Origin: Gryganskiella cystojenkinii
Lineage: Eukaryota; Mortierellomycota; Mortierellomycetes; Mortierellales; Mortierellaceae
Reading direction: 5' to 3'
Assembly (NCBI GenBank): GCA_015852425.1
Contig: JAAAIG010000112.1
Span: 1,579 to 64,023 of the forward strand
DNA: 62,445 nt
Part shown: positions 12,101 to 24,768 of the stretch, in pieces
How the letters are laid out: every line of letters starts with the position of its first letter
How positions within the stretch are numbered: the first letter of the stretch is position 1
The notes under the pieces: generated by a model
What the model was told of the DNA's origin: nothing
Database searches by the model: none
What the model saw: the letters and a program-made list of their open reading frames with translations, nothing else
Program-made: the position numbers and the translations under genes

Positions 12101-15016
12101 TCGATAATCTCGTCCATTGACTGACGGTACAAGAACGAGTCGAATTGACCGGCGAATGAGTGTGAGACAGAGTCCTCATCGGCACCGGAAGATCGAACGG
12201 CAAAGTACGGCTTTGTCGTGGCCGATGAGGTTGAAGCAGAACGCAAATGCTCCACCAAGGCCGTGATCTCCTTCAACATGGCAGACGAGAGAGGGGCTGT
12301 CATGATCTTTTGAGTCAGAGAAGCATGGAAAGACTCGAGACCCTCGGGGGTAGTGATATGAGGAGCGATCTGAGAATCCAAGTGGTTCTCGACTAAGAAG
12401 GACTTGAAAGCCTCGGTCGAGACACAAAACCAGGCGGGGACGGTAGCATTCACACCCTGGACCTTGTTCACCAGGTTGGTGAGCGTGGCCATATTCTTGG
12501 CCTTGCCGCCTCCGAACTGAGCCAGCGTCGGGGCAGGGTGCCAGGAAAATAAAAAGTTGACCTGCTCGGGATCCGAGAACCGGAATCGCTGCTCCAAGGG
12601 GACCGAGGAAGGTGCGTGTGCATTGGCAAGGGTGTTGCGGGCGAGTAAGTCCATGGAACTGGCCGAGTTCTTGAGAGAGGTCGTGGTGAATCCACGACGG
12701 AGACCATCGTTCAAGGTACCTGCGATGTTACTACGCTGGACCACAATCTTGTCCGAAGCCTTTTTGTCTTTGATCATCTTGCTAAGAGCCATAGTATTGA
12801 TCTTGGAGGCATGGCGCTTGTCTCTTGGCAGCTTGCGGAAGACATGCAGTTCATCGACAGGAACATCAAATGTCTCTTGCAAATGCTCCAAAATCAAGGT
12901 ATGGGCGGCTATGGGAAGACCCTGGGGACATTCGACAAACAAGGCGGGTTTCTTGGTTGTGCCCGAGGGCATAAAGACGACGTAGGTTACACCGTGAGAA
13001 GGTCCAAAGGCCTCGAGGACGGAACGCTCGATAGCAATGGGCCAGTAACGAAGCGAGTTCAGACCACCTTCGACTCCTCCCTCTTCAATGTTCTCTTTCA
13101 CCACCCAGGAGGCTCGGCCGACAAGCCAGAGTCGGTTAGCGCCATCGAGGTAACCACAGTCACCAGTACGGAGCCAGATGCGATCCTTACCACCGTTGGT
13201 CGTTGCAGATTTCTCATGGACGATACGATCGTCATCTGAGGTGGTGGTGATATGAACATGAGGACCAGAGACAACGATCTCACCGATATGACCTTGCTCC
13301 AAGAACTGTTCACCACCATTGTGGATCTCACTATCCAGAGGCACGATCGCAGTATGGGCGAACCCACCGTCCAGGTTGACATGGCCGACGCAGATGGCGT
13401 TCACGTTCCCACCTTCGAATCCAAACTCGGCATCGTTGCTGCTGAAATCCAATCGTGAAATGCGGTTCGAGACCTTTTTGGACTTTTGAGCGGTCTGGGG
13501 GTCCGCACTCGGGTTTGCCTCGAGCAAGATACGTTCCTCAACACGGATCTTGGAGATTGGCTCGGCCTCACTGGCTCCATAAAAGATGAAAGCAGCTCCT
13601 TTGACACCCCGGCGCATAATATCGAGTTCGGAAGAGAACACAGGTGCACCACCCAAGCAGAGGACACGCACGGGAAGAGGGTTGTTGAACTTGCCATGTT
13701 GATCCACACCACTTGTCTCCTCGAGGTGCTGCAGCAATCGAAGGAAAAAAGCTGGGGAACCAAACGCGACCTGGACGTTGTGACGGATCATGGCCTGCAA
13801 GAGCGGGGCGGGGTTTACACCTGCGGGGTTGAAGTTGTCCGGGATCAAGGTCGTGTAACCCAACATGATCTGACCAAAAATGAAAACTGGCAAGTTGGTC
13901 ACGGCCTTGACAGGCTTGTGAGGCATCGTTGTTGTCGTTGCTGTCGTTGATGAAGGAGATGATGAAGGGGCTGCTGGGAACTCTGTGCTCGAGGCTCTGA
14001 TCTCTCTTTGACAAAAGACGGCGATAGTTTGTGCGCGAAGATAGTCATGCGAGCGACGGATCGGCTTGGGGTTGCCTGTAGAACCGGTCGTGAATGAGAG
14101 CAAGGCCGTTGTGTTACCAGGGACAGAGACTACCGGGATCGTCGTTGGCACTGCAGCAAGAGTCTTTTTGCTATGTTAAAATGGTGTCGATCTGCATCAG
14201 CATTTTGTTCAGGGCGCACTCGATGCAAAACAAAAAAAAAATCATGGCAAATTAACTGCGTTGGAGCTTAAAAAAATAGAAAGAAAACTTACTCGACATT
14301 GACAGGGATCTCTACTACGTTGGGAATCTTTTTCAGGGCAGGAACAGCTCGAGTGAGGATCCACTTCTTGAAGGCTGTCAATTTCATGTTTGTAACAATA
14401 TGACTGATCGGGAGAACAGACTCGATGCAGACGTTCATCTTGGCCCTCTCCATGTACGGATCCAACAGGATCAAAGTAGCACCCAGGGCCAAACAAGCGA
14501 TCGCACCAACAAAGAAATCGACTCCCAAAGAGGACAAGATCAAGACCTTATCCCCTTGAGCCATAGCTTTTCCTTTGGCTTTTGCGTAAGGACCCTGTTG
14601 GGCCAAGATCTGCGTGAAATGAGTGATCCGATTGCAAAGTTCATCAAAAGTCACGGCTTGTTTCCCAGGTTCAGTGAAAATAAAACAATCCGGTGAGGGT
14701 TCGTTGACTGGCAGGGTGTTTCTGAAATGAACAAACATGGCGTTAAAGAGACTACAGAGGTTGCCGTTCAGTTCCTCCGAGGTCGGGGCGCGATGAAGAC
14801 TCCATCGAAAGATGTCTGGGAATCCGCCAGAGAGGAAATCATGAAGTTGTGAGATGGCTATCTCTTTGGCAGCCTCCGTGTGATTGGCAGTAGTGGGTTT
14901 TGATGGCTAGTTTTCGAGCAAACAGAGAACTTGTGTTAGTCTTATAGCGCAGATCGGTGTGGATGGCCTTGAAGTTGAAATTGGTGAATATTTACCTCGG
15001 CGACGGACGGACTCAT
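9179..15016 (-). CDS. Adenylate-forming enzyme fused to PEP-synthase/rifampicin-phosphotransferase-like dikinase
   Basis: Four exons on the minus strand (15016-14996, 14906-14293, 14170-10212, 10092-9179) give 1835 residues; exon 1 encodes only MSPSVAE. Residues about 20-690 are an AMP-binding adenylate-forming domain: phosphate loop TTGSTGNPK (239-247, the usual final Gly replaced by Pro), LRTGDCGYLD near 545, and PRDKRHASK near 660-668 carrying the expected catalytic lysine. This C-terminal pattern recalls OleC beta-lactone synthetases. Residues about 750-1080 are a PPDK/PEP-synthase ATP-grasp domain: GGGKAKNM near 765, RSSGADED near 872, QVRPI near 1073. A central domain starts near WDNSNIVESYSG (about 1164). 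The C-terminus is the swivelling phosphohistidine domain, with LLSHSAVVAREL giving His1773. No C-terminal PEP/pyruvate TIM barrel is seen, so the dikinase part has the rifampicin phosphotransferase layout. Expected chemistry: activation of a carboxylate as acyl-AMP plus ATP-driven phosphotransfer through His. The substrate is unknown. Confidence 0.85.
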
Positions 15017-18000
15017 GACGGATATTTGGTTGAGACAGATCAATAGGGATGTGTGAAAGATGAAAGGGGGAGGGGGAAATGTGTGTGCCAATGAGTAAGT
15101 GAACAATGAAAAGAAATGCAGCACGATGAAGAGGTTTGAAGAAAGAGAAAGAAATGAAAAGAGGCGGAAAAGAATGGGAAAGAAAGTAGAGTAGGACGAA
15201 AGAGCTGAGAGAAAAAAAAAAAAAAAAAAACCTATGTATAATACAAAAAGGATCAACAACCGAAGTCAAAAACGTTCATTTCACTAATGCTTGCGGTCAT
15301 TCATTTCATTCGACTAAAATTTATTCAATGGATTGTCATTCTCTTACTGCGAAGAGAAAGAAGTTAAGGTCTTTCTCGAAGCACAGAGTTAACGACAAAT
15401 GAAAGTAGTTAACAGAATTTCTTTAACTTTATTTTTGATGAACTAAACGGTGTTTAGCTCATGGCTCATGCCCTATACGAAGGACTGACAATCTATCCCC
15501 GATGAACAATGCTCTGAACTTGAATCATTTTTTTTTGTTTCGTTTTGGATTGTACACACATGGGGGTACTCGAGCCATGTACCCAAAGCGCATGTTTGTT
15601 TGCTTCTTGTTTTTGGACATAGTTCGCTCACAAGAAGGAACAGAAGAAATTAAAAATTCCCAGACCAGCGCACAAAGAGTCTTTTTGTTTACTGTTTTTT
15701 TTTTTGGATCCCGCTGCGGGACGAGTGCTCTCAGAAAAGAGACTCACATCGTTCATCAACGACATGTGCACACCGTCTTGTTCCTGGTCTCGACTCCAGC
15801 TCGAGCAAGCTCATTTTGCAAGGAGTAGCTCGTGCTTTTTGGACTTTAAGAATCCTGACATTGATGAAGCAGATTTGTACTTTACACGAAGTTGATGTTT
15901 TTTTTTTTTTTTTAGTTTGCAGATCAAAGTTCAACTCACGAAAATGAGAGGACAAGACACGAGATGAGACTGAGATCACACCAACTATGGTCTTTCGATT
16001 TGCAATCAGAAGTACAAGCTTCTTCAGATTGAGCTTTGAAAGGGCTTGCCCGTGGTTGAAAAATCGACTCGGCATGCCATTTGTTTTTTGTGGAGGCTAC
16101 CAAGAGGGGCCCACCTTGTGTCCAGTATGTAGAGCTTATAATTTTTATTTTTTTAATCTTTGTCTCCAACGCCTCAGACCGCATGCAAGCCTTTTTTTTT
16201 CTCCTTTGGAACTGAAATCAGTTCTTCGAGGGCGAGGGGGACGGAACGGAAACCCGGTTGGCATGTGTGGAGATCTGAAATGTGGAGGGATGACTTTTCA
16301 TTATCTCCGCTCCTGCTCTGGACTCTTGGTTGTAAGGGCGAAAGCACTCCATGTCAGAACACGCAAATAAATAATAGCCCTCCCGGATGATAACTGATCG
16401 TTGGCTTTTACTCCTGGCACCTTTTCGATAATTGAGTTTTTGGTGCGACATTTCCACATTCAACCGTTAGGAAAAAAAGAGTATGCGTTCGAGTACAAAA
16501 AATAATGAAATTGTTTTGTACTCTTGCGCGACAGAAGGAGCAAGAACCAAGCGTTTTCAATTTTTCAATGAGGATTACATTTCAAAATATCACGTCCTTA
16601 GCTCCCCCTCACAAGGCCTTTGACGTTTTGTAGCTTGAACAAAAAGTACGCATTATGTACAATACACAAATAGCTTTTGGTCTCCGCGTCATATTTTTTT
16701 TCCAAGAAGGCAAGTCGAGTGTTAATTCATTCTGCAATGTTTTGCTGTCCTTATAATTCGCCCTGATGCGAAGAGCAGACAAAAACACAACAAGAACACA
16801 AGTCCGTCAACTTTTTTACGCACTCCATTTGTTCCGTCCCCAAAATCCGCTCTCCTTGGCTTTCTCCTTGTCTATTTTCGATTTAAAAGGAAACACCCGC
16901 TAATGCAAGGTGACCGCTGAATGCATGAAAGAACCCAGACCTTTAATTTTCCAAAAAATTCTGCCTGGCCCCCCGATCGCTCTTTCGGTTAAAAACTCTG
17001 GGATCGGAAACATCATGCACGCCACAATCGACGAGAAAACGAGCCTCGTGTTTTTTGTTGGACTTGGAGTACCGCGTGTTTTATTGTCTTGCTTGCATTC
17101 CTGAGGACCGAGGCCTGATTCGTCTCCACAAAATGTCACCTCATATTCCTTTCTCGTGTCTCGTGGTCTGCGCAGACTTGTTTGTAGATAGAAAACAAAA
17201 GAGAGGATGGAAAAAGAAGAGTACGCGCTCCATGGACACATTATCAACCAAACTCGAGTTAGAATAGAGAAGGCACACATCTGATCCGTCATCATGCGCA
17301 AAAATATTTGTATGAAAGAGGACTGAGGAAACAGTCTTCCTTGCCGAGCTCTTCTCCGCCTGTTTTTTTCTTTCTTTTCTCTTCTTTGTTTAGCAGGTAT
17401 TAGTCTATTAGTCACCGACATACGGTATCTCGTTATTTTTAAGAAACTGGAGATACATCGAAACTCGGAAACTGTACATTAAAGCAATGACAAACCATCA
17501 CCGTGTTTCTCGTTAACTTCAACTCAACAAAAACTGAAAGAAATGAATAGTTGAATTGTGATCATTAACGGACAACTATTCAGTACTCTTTTTCAGTACT
17601 TAGAAAAGTAGCGTGCTAGACCATCAAAGTCTTCCGTCGAGAAGAATGGGTCAGGGGTCATGAGCGGAGTACCTCTCCTCTACTCTTATGCGCGCGCTAT
17701 TTTCTTTCCCTGCTTGAACACATTTCTCTCTTTCAAAATTTCTTCCGCGCCGCGGTGGGTTCTCGCATGACAGCGACTTCTTCAATGGCTCTAACGGTTG
17801 CATACACTAATACATTCTCGTACATTTGGATCCAAAAAGTTGGCTGATCTGTTCCCTCATAAAGAATAAAATTGGCAAAAATCGCATCTAATTCGTCTTC
17901 CCCCACCGTCACTTATACACACGGGCTTAGTAAAAAAGATCTTTTAAGGAGAAGGGACCGATGTGCGCAAATAACAAAATGAAACGGTGGCTGCGAGACG

Positions 18001-19732
18001 TGGCTTCTTTCTGTCTCCATTTTTTTTGGTTGTTTGTTATCGCGATCGTGTTACGCCATTATCGTAGTCTCCGTCTTTGTAATTTATTTGATTTTCATTT
18101 CACACCATCGTTGAGGCTCACAACGGAAAGCATGCGGCTGGTCTGAGTTTTTTTTTTTTTTTTTGGTGGTACCTTTTGAGCGGGGGAGCAAAGAAAAGAG
18201 ATTAAAGAAACAATGTTTATGTCTGCGCAGGTACCGAACATGCACACGAACACTTTTGGTGCATGAACCATTAAAAGAAAATTCGAGAATAATTTAAGGC
18301 ACGTAAGCTTCACGATGAGGGGCGATCATGGCCACCAACTCTGAGGTACACCGATTCGGCTCCTCTTCTTTCGCTCCGCTCTCATGCGTACTCTTCTTGT
18401 GTATTTGTTCCAATACACGCCGATCGATCGACCTCGGACCCCGGGTAAACATGAGTTTCAGAGACCAACATCGTTCCTTTGGGCTTAGAAAGCAGAAAGG
18501 CAAAGCGAAGGCGAGAAATAATCCGAAGAACCAGACTAAGAGAAGGCGTTGAGATGGGCAGATACAGGCGCCTCTTGGCGAGTATCTGTTCAGATGCACA
18601 GTACGCTTTTGAAGACGGAACACAAACGCCTCAAAAGAAGGAGACGATATCAAAAATAACAGCAACAAAAAAATGATCCTCCGAAGGCTTCCACCGTCTA
18701 AGGTCCATCCGTTTGTTATATTGAGTGCTTGTTGTGGTTGTAGCCACGCCATGATTTAAAAAATTCACATGTGTCCTTCTCCGTGGACACAGTAAAATCA
18801 AAGATAAGAAATACGAAGCGGATGTGTTTGAAAAGTATACCGACATTCTTAAACGATACATAACAACGACAATTCATGTTAACTTTTACACATTTGCCAA
18901 GCCCTCCAAGAAAATCCGGATGATGGCGTAACCGCGACATGTGTATGAAGCCAGGTATGTATCATAGGCGTGTCTGCGGCAGCAAATGGCAGGCAGTGCG
19001 GGTCATTGCGTGATTGAAATGTCAAAGAAGAGTGAGAGAGAAACAAGAATCGATACCTCTCTCTCTGTGCTCATCTCCTTTGACGCGAGGCATCAACGTG
19101 GTCCAATGTCTTGACATTGACTGGTAACAAATCATTTAGGACGAGAGATTACGTGGGTGTCGAAACATACGTGGTCAGAACATCCACATCTTTTCTCGTA
19201 TTCACGCGCTTGTGCACTTTGAATTTTTTTGTTTTTCGTTCCTTATGGCCGACCAGTGACTGCGCTCTTGCATTCAGTCACGGCTCGCGTTGTTTTTTTC
19301 TTTGCCTTTCAAAAGAGCATAGCGATTTTCGATTGTTCTCTGGCACGACAGACACACAGCAAAGAAAACAACGCTCGTAGCTTCATTTATAACTTTCACA
19401 TTCACTTTCCCAGCTTTGTTAGTAGAGCAAGACGCTTGGTAATTTTCGTCTTTGTCATCAGCAAAACACCAAGTGGATTCATATCAAGATACTCTCAACA
19501 ACGGTTGTGCAGGAAAAAATCAACAAATTTTTTGAGCCGAAAGAGAGCGCACAAAAAACACTGGCAAAAAAACAATTTTTTTTTTTTTTTTCGGCTGGTC
19601 CAAGGTGCTCGGACTGCATTTTTGAAGATTTCGGTCAAACATGAGACTGGTCGACCAGTTTTGAAATTGAGGAGGGATGTTGTCCATGGGTCGACATGAC
19701 GTTATTATTATATATACAGAACAAAGGCCTCG
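15017..19732. other. 4.7-kb gene desert
   Basis: No credible gene was found on either strand. Frames are short, mutually overlapping and rich in Phe/Ser or Lys/Arg, as expected for AT-rich spacer. The right part of 15017-15240 is pyrimidine-rich on the minus strand with a poly-A run (about 15212-15230), consistent with promoter and leader of the fusion enzyme. Other homopolymer T/A runs lie near 15900, 18150 and 19575. No tRNA-like B-box, transposase motif or long terminal repeat was recognised. Transposon remnants or non-coding RNAs cannot be excluded by eye. Confidence 0.5.
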
Positions 19733-22700
19733 TCAGTCCTTTGGCTCACTCTTTGGCGGTTGGGCAATAGTGGTTCGTTCACTCGATGCGACCGAGGCTG
19801 CCTGCTTGGCCAACCGAGCATTCCTCAGATTCAATGCTCGGATTTCCTGAAGTGATGGAAGAGGACTCTTCATACCACCACTGCCACTGCTACCGATAAT
19901 ATGGCTGCCAGATCCGCTGGGACTCTTCATCTCGGCTTCGCTCCCACTGCTAAAATCATCATCCAAATCCACCCATCGTTTCGACTGTTCCGAGGATTCG
20001 CTCTTGGCCTTGTCCGACAAACCTAGAGAGGCTTCTCTAGGTGACGCCTCGCTGAAGAACACGTCACCAGCGACTTCACGTCCTGCCGAGAGTTTCGGCT
20101 TGGAAGGTTTTACCGTCGTTGATGTTTCGGAATTTGTTGTATTACCCACCATGGCTCCGAAATCAAGTTTCCTCTTCGTTGGCGTCAAGGCTTTTGCTCC
20201 GATACCCAGAAAATTCCTGGTTCGCCCTCCACTCGGTGGAGATTTCACTCTTTCCGCCAGCATACGGATTGATCGTTCTCGAGCATCTGGATCATCCAGG
20301 CCTCGCTTGGGACTTCCTGGTACGAATTGACCCGACACGGGATCATATCCCATCCGACGAACCATCTCGGCAGGAAAAAGCTCGGTATTGGCGAGATTTG
20401 TTCCCTCTATCATAGCACATAAAAATATGGTTTACGTTAGGACATAGCATCAGTTGTGTTATAGCAGCCTCGTTCATAAGGTATACTTTAGACACAACAT
20501 CTCTTACTCGGGGAAGTGATATCCTTTGCCAAAGTCACATCACGACTTGTTTTCGCTTGACGTAGGTATTGAGCTCCTGGGTTATTCTGGCTCATCAAAA
20601 ACTTGGACATTTCATCATCTAGGGCTGTGGTGGGTCCATTCGTCCGAGGTTTCTTGGTCGGTTGAGTCATCGATGATGATGCGATCCCACCGTCGTCAAA
20701 TATATATGTCGTTTCTTTGACTGGGTCCATATTCTTTCTTCGAGTCAGTTGGTGTTGGTCTCTTCCGATTCGAATCGGCATGGTTGAGGACGCGATGTGG
20801 GCCGCCGGTTTCTTTTTGTCAACGTCGTAGATGGAACTTGTCCCAGCAATCAAGCTTCCGCGTTGGTTTCGTTGCTTATCCGTGACCATCATAATATGAT
20901 GGGTACAGTAGTTGGACGCCCGCTTGTCAACCATAAGACCGCAGTTCTCGTTGTTCATCTTGACGACTTCACACAGTCCGAAATCCTTGCTCCTGCCGAT
21001 CCGTAAAAGACTCTCAGGTTTGTGAACCTTGACGCCGACAGGTCCTGAGCGCTAACATGACAAGATACGAGCAATATACAACACGTTAGTTGAATCTCAC
21101 ATAACTGTCTAGTCTCTTATGCTTCTTGGCCAATTCGTTTCCAGCGAGGAAGAGATACTTACGTCCGCCTGCGTGAGAACATCCGGACTGAGAACCGCAA
21201 TCATATCTCCAACCTGCAAATGCGCATAGTGCACATCCATCACCGACTTGAACATGAACAAGTTGATGATCGCGCCTCCGAGGTCACATAACCGAAATAA
21301 GCTGTGTTCCTGATTATGCGTCGATTTTCGAGGTTTGGATTTGCCTCCAACTACGCCTGCTACGATCCAGTCCTCTTTCTTTTCGCCTCCTTGTGTCAAT
21401 GCGGAACCTAGGACAGGTCGACTAGACTTTTCTCGAATACTCTCCGTGTCCTTCAGGGGTATAACGCGGGCATTCTTCGTCCTTTGATCAATCTCCTCCT
21501 TGGGCGTGACTCGACTCCTAATCAATATTTTTAGAGGGAATAAGTGGGCTAGCTGCAGAACAATCTAACAAGGAATTAGATCAAACGATGCAGTTTATGC
21601 ATTCACTTACAATATCCGGAGTCCAGTCAGTGAGTCTGTCTCGATAACAGCATCACTTGTATCTGTGTCCTCCACTCTTAGGCTAGTCTCCGCTGCTGCT
21701 GCTGCAGTTTTAGAACTGCCTCGAACAGGCGTAGAAGGTTTAGTTCCATTGGTGGATCCAATCGAAGTCACCATAAGCCTGGCTTTGTCCGCCAACTGTC
21801 TTCGACGGACATCCGGTGGTGCCGGTTCCGTAGGATTGAAAGGGTTGTCCTCGTCAATGAACGCCGAGGAAACAATAGACGAGATGGTTGATGTTCTGCG
21901 TGCAGTACTTGGTTTCTTGGGTGATGGCGAGAGAATATCAAAGTTGTCGTCAATTGGGAAATCAATATCCTCAAAGTCATCCTCCTCATCCAACTGAGCC
22001 TTAGCAGTCTTTGTGTTAACGGTCGAAGGCTGAATTGGCTGTTTCTGTAGTTGGATCTCCTGACTTTGTTTGCCCTCGGCGTCCTGTTTGGCATCAGCAT
22101 GCCCTACAAATAACCTGCGAGGTGCTGTGGCGGGGATTGTGATGGGTCTCCGGACTTTTTGAGCTGACGTTGGTGCCATTTGTGGCAAAGGTGAGGGACT
22201 GTGCTGTCTCTTTTTGGATCGAGTAAAGGCTCCTGAAGAGGGTGACATGATGTCGTAACGGGCACGGTGAGGGGGCGAAGGCGTTCTGAATCCTGGGTCG
22301 TAATAAGGTTTCTGAAAGCTTGGTGAGATCAATGGCGTTCCTGCAATCGGAGGTGTTGTTGTCACTGTTCCAGTCTTTGACGAGGGTAGGTGTGCCGAGA
22401 GCTCTGGATCGCCAATGGCGGGTGATTCTTGCAGTTGGTCTTGTTGATGTTGCTGTTGCTGTTGCTGTTGAGAGGAAGGATTGGACACTCCTTTGGGTAT
22501 TGGTGGTGAGAGTAACTCTGCTTTGTGGTCTTGAGTTGAAGAGGAAGCGGCTGTCTCTTGTGATTGTTGTTCCTGTGAATGAGTACTGATGCTGTCGACA
22601 TCCTTGAGAGTTAAAGGTGCCTTGGCTGCTTTCCTTCGTTGTTTCTCGCGCACCTTGGCCTCCAGTTGAGCCTTTAGGCGTGCGAGTTCCTCGAGTTGTC

Positions 22701-22920
22701 GCACTAATCGAATGTATGGGAGAAAAAAAAAGAGTAAAAAGGGTATCCGCGAAGGCGAGTTTAACAGCAGCTCGAAGACAGTTGATTTAATCGTTTTCTC
22801 GGACATAATCAATCATTGCTGTACTAGTAACATACGGTCGTCGTCACATTCGGACGAGGAAGAGTCCAGATCAACGGTCTGCCCTTCTGCCTGATCCTTG
22901 TCTTCCTTTGATGGCTCCAT
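19733..22920 (-). CDS. MCM10: DNA replication factor Mcm10
   Basis: Five exons on the minus strand (22920-22836, 22703-21611, 21517-21163, 21051-20508, 20406-19733) give 916 residues; all introns are GT-AG. The N-terminus is acidic and then charged and coiled-coil-like (LRQLEELARLKAQLEAKV), followed by a long Q/S/P-rich disordered stretch. The conserved core spans about residues 395-600. It starts with an OB-fold, including FRLCDLGGAIINLFMFKSVM and VGDMIAVLSPDVL. A CCCH zinc site follows with Cys538, Cys548, Cys560 and His563, spacing C-x9-C-x11-C-x2-H, which is the Mcm10 pattern. The C-terminus is Ser-rich. Mcm10 binds single-stranded DNA, the CMG helicase and polymerase alpha, and is needed for origin firing in the nucleus. 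Both the OB-fold and zinc site look intact. The start is the ATG at 22920, which gives the acidic exon 1. Confidence 0.92.
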
Positions 22921-23247
22921 GAGATTATGCGTTTAATTAAAAAGAAAATGAAAGAAGTGTGGAGAGGCTCTTCGTTCGGAGTTTTCAGGGGTAGTTGGCA
23001 GAGAATCTGGTGGGTGGTCTGGTCACCTGACAGAAACTAATATTTTTACTTTCAAAAGGTTTTATTCAGGCTGTATATCGAAGCGGTGGGATGGAAAGGG
23101 TATTCATAAGAGACTGACTGCAGTTGTTGGAGTTCATTACCAAACAGGACTTGGTCTCGTTATGTATCTGTCATAAATAGTGTCGTTAAAATGGCGTGTT
23201 GTTGTTTGCTTCTTGATGCTCCCCGTTGTTTTGGTGTGTTTTGTCTC
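22921..23247. other. Spacer between MCM10 5' end and the GNAT-like gene 3' end
   Basis: This 327-bp spacer lies between two minus-strand genes. It should contain the MCM10 promoter and the terminator of the upstream gene. The part next to MCM10 (22930-22980) is pyrimidine-rich on the minus strand. No coding signal or named regulatory site was recognised. Confidence 0.45.
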
Positions 23248-24768
23248 TCAAAGTCGAGCGATGACTCGTCCTCGAGATCGTTGCGCGAGGGATTTGAGTC
23301 GTTGTTGTTGCATCCACAGTAATCGTGCCTTCTTTTCCTGGTCCTCCTTCTGCATCGCAGATAGAGATGTCGTAGGTGACGACGACGAGACTTCGAACGG
23401 ACAAGCAGCAGTCTCAAGACTCTGCTTCTTTCCGTGATTCTCGATTTCCAGTGAGGAATCTGCTGTAATCGTTTGCTGTGGTTGCTGTGACGAAACATGA
23501 TCTTTGACCGAGACTGAAGCCGGAACTGCCGTAGGTCGATACATGTAAAGACGGTACACATGACGGACACTCTTTCCGCCTACCCGCTCAGATCGACCCA
23601 CCGAGACCTCGTTCATTAACGCACATGTGACTTGGTCACAGCCCCAGACAGCCTTGGCCCGCTGCATCGTCTCTAGGACCGCTATCGCATAGATCTTTGT
23701 CTTGTGGATCTTGTCCAGGACCCCGACGGTTTTCAATACCAACACGCCATTTTCGATCCAGTTGGCCAAATAACCAAGATCTTCACCTGTCCTCGGGTCA
23801 ACCAAGAAGGAGGACAAGTCAAGTAATGAAGCATTATCGACCTCGGGTCGGGAAATCATGTCATTAAGAACAATCCGACGATGGTCCTCTCTGGAAAGAG
23901 ATTCGTCAAAGAATTCCTTTCCCCGAAACATCTCGATTGAAAGGTCGTAAATTCGTTTCGCGACATCATCCTCAGCAGACAAGCGAGGGTGACGTTCTGG
24001 GTTGAGCGAGGCAGCGAAATCAAGTGTATTCCAGGGCTGAAGGACGAGTTCGTGTTGCTCGAGCGTGTCCCCGGTAACATAATTGGTATAGCCATTGATG
24101 GCTTCGTCGATCTCAAAGAAGGTGCTGTAGTAATCCGCGGCCTTAACAAACCCAGCCTGAAAAAGAAAACATAATAACAGGAATGGGCGTCAATAAAACG
24201 TTTGGCCTCACGACTTCTGCTATTGGACAACAAAATGGACGCATATAAACGCATAAAAAATGCCTACCTTTTCAAAACAAGCTTGGTAAAACTGAGGATG
24301 TCTGGGTTCAAAGGACATGGACTTGCTCGGTTCCTCATCGACTCTCAGACGATACTGCAACCAGGTAGTCATATTGACTGGTCCCAAAATCTGACGGACG
24401 GGTTCAAATTGTCGAAGACCGCCTCTTTGAAGCCATTCTGTCGCTGCCTTGAGCACCGTAATACCTGCTTGCTCATCCTTGGCCTCGAAAAGGCCTACGT
24501 AACCAACAGAATTATCCGACATGACTGTGTTGGCCGCCGCACAAGCAACGGGTCGATGGAAATCATCGTACAGAATCCAGTATTCTGAAACAGAGTTAGG
24601 CAAGTGAGTCGTCAAGAGCTGGCCAACCAGGGTCGGTTGCGTGCTGGCATGGTGAAGTGAGGCAAACTGAGCAATGAACTGGGGTTTGTTATAGACGGCA
24701 GACATGGGGAGAGGATGAACAATCCTCTCCTGGTGTCCGTTCTGGCTGATATTTAAATTGGTCAGCAT
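23248..24768 (-). CDS. GNAT-superfamily (YghO-like) protein
   Basis: Two exons on the minus strand, 24768-24268 and 24156-23248, give 469 residues; the intron is phase 0 and GT-AG. Residues about 30-290 resemble bacterial YghO-type GNAT-fold proteins. There is an early YVGLFEAKDEQAGITVLKAATEWL segment, then GPVNMTTWLQYR, then FEPRHPQFYQACFEKAGFVKAADYYS, with the GNAT-like pattern of a Tyr-Phe pair followed by E-K-A-G-F. The C-terminal part is charged, Q/K-rich and probably disordered. An acyltransferase role is suggested by fold resemblance only; acetyl-CoA-binding and catalytic residues were not pinned down. An alternative start is the ATG at 24705, which drops 21 residues and begins MSAVYNKPQF. 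It lies upstream of MCM10 on the same strand. There is no evidence for shared function. Confidence 0.7.

Noticed and set aside
14151..14172. Acceptor CTGCAG near 14151 for exon 3 of the fusion enzyme
   Set aside because: It puts the downstream coding sequence out of frame; the AG at 14171-14172 (CATAG on the minus strand) restores frame and gives a continuous protein.
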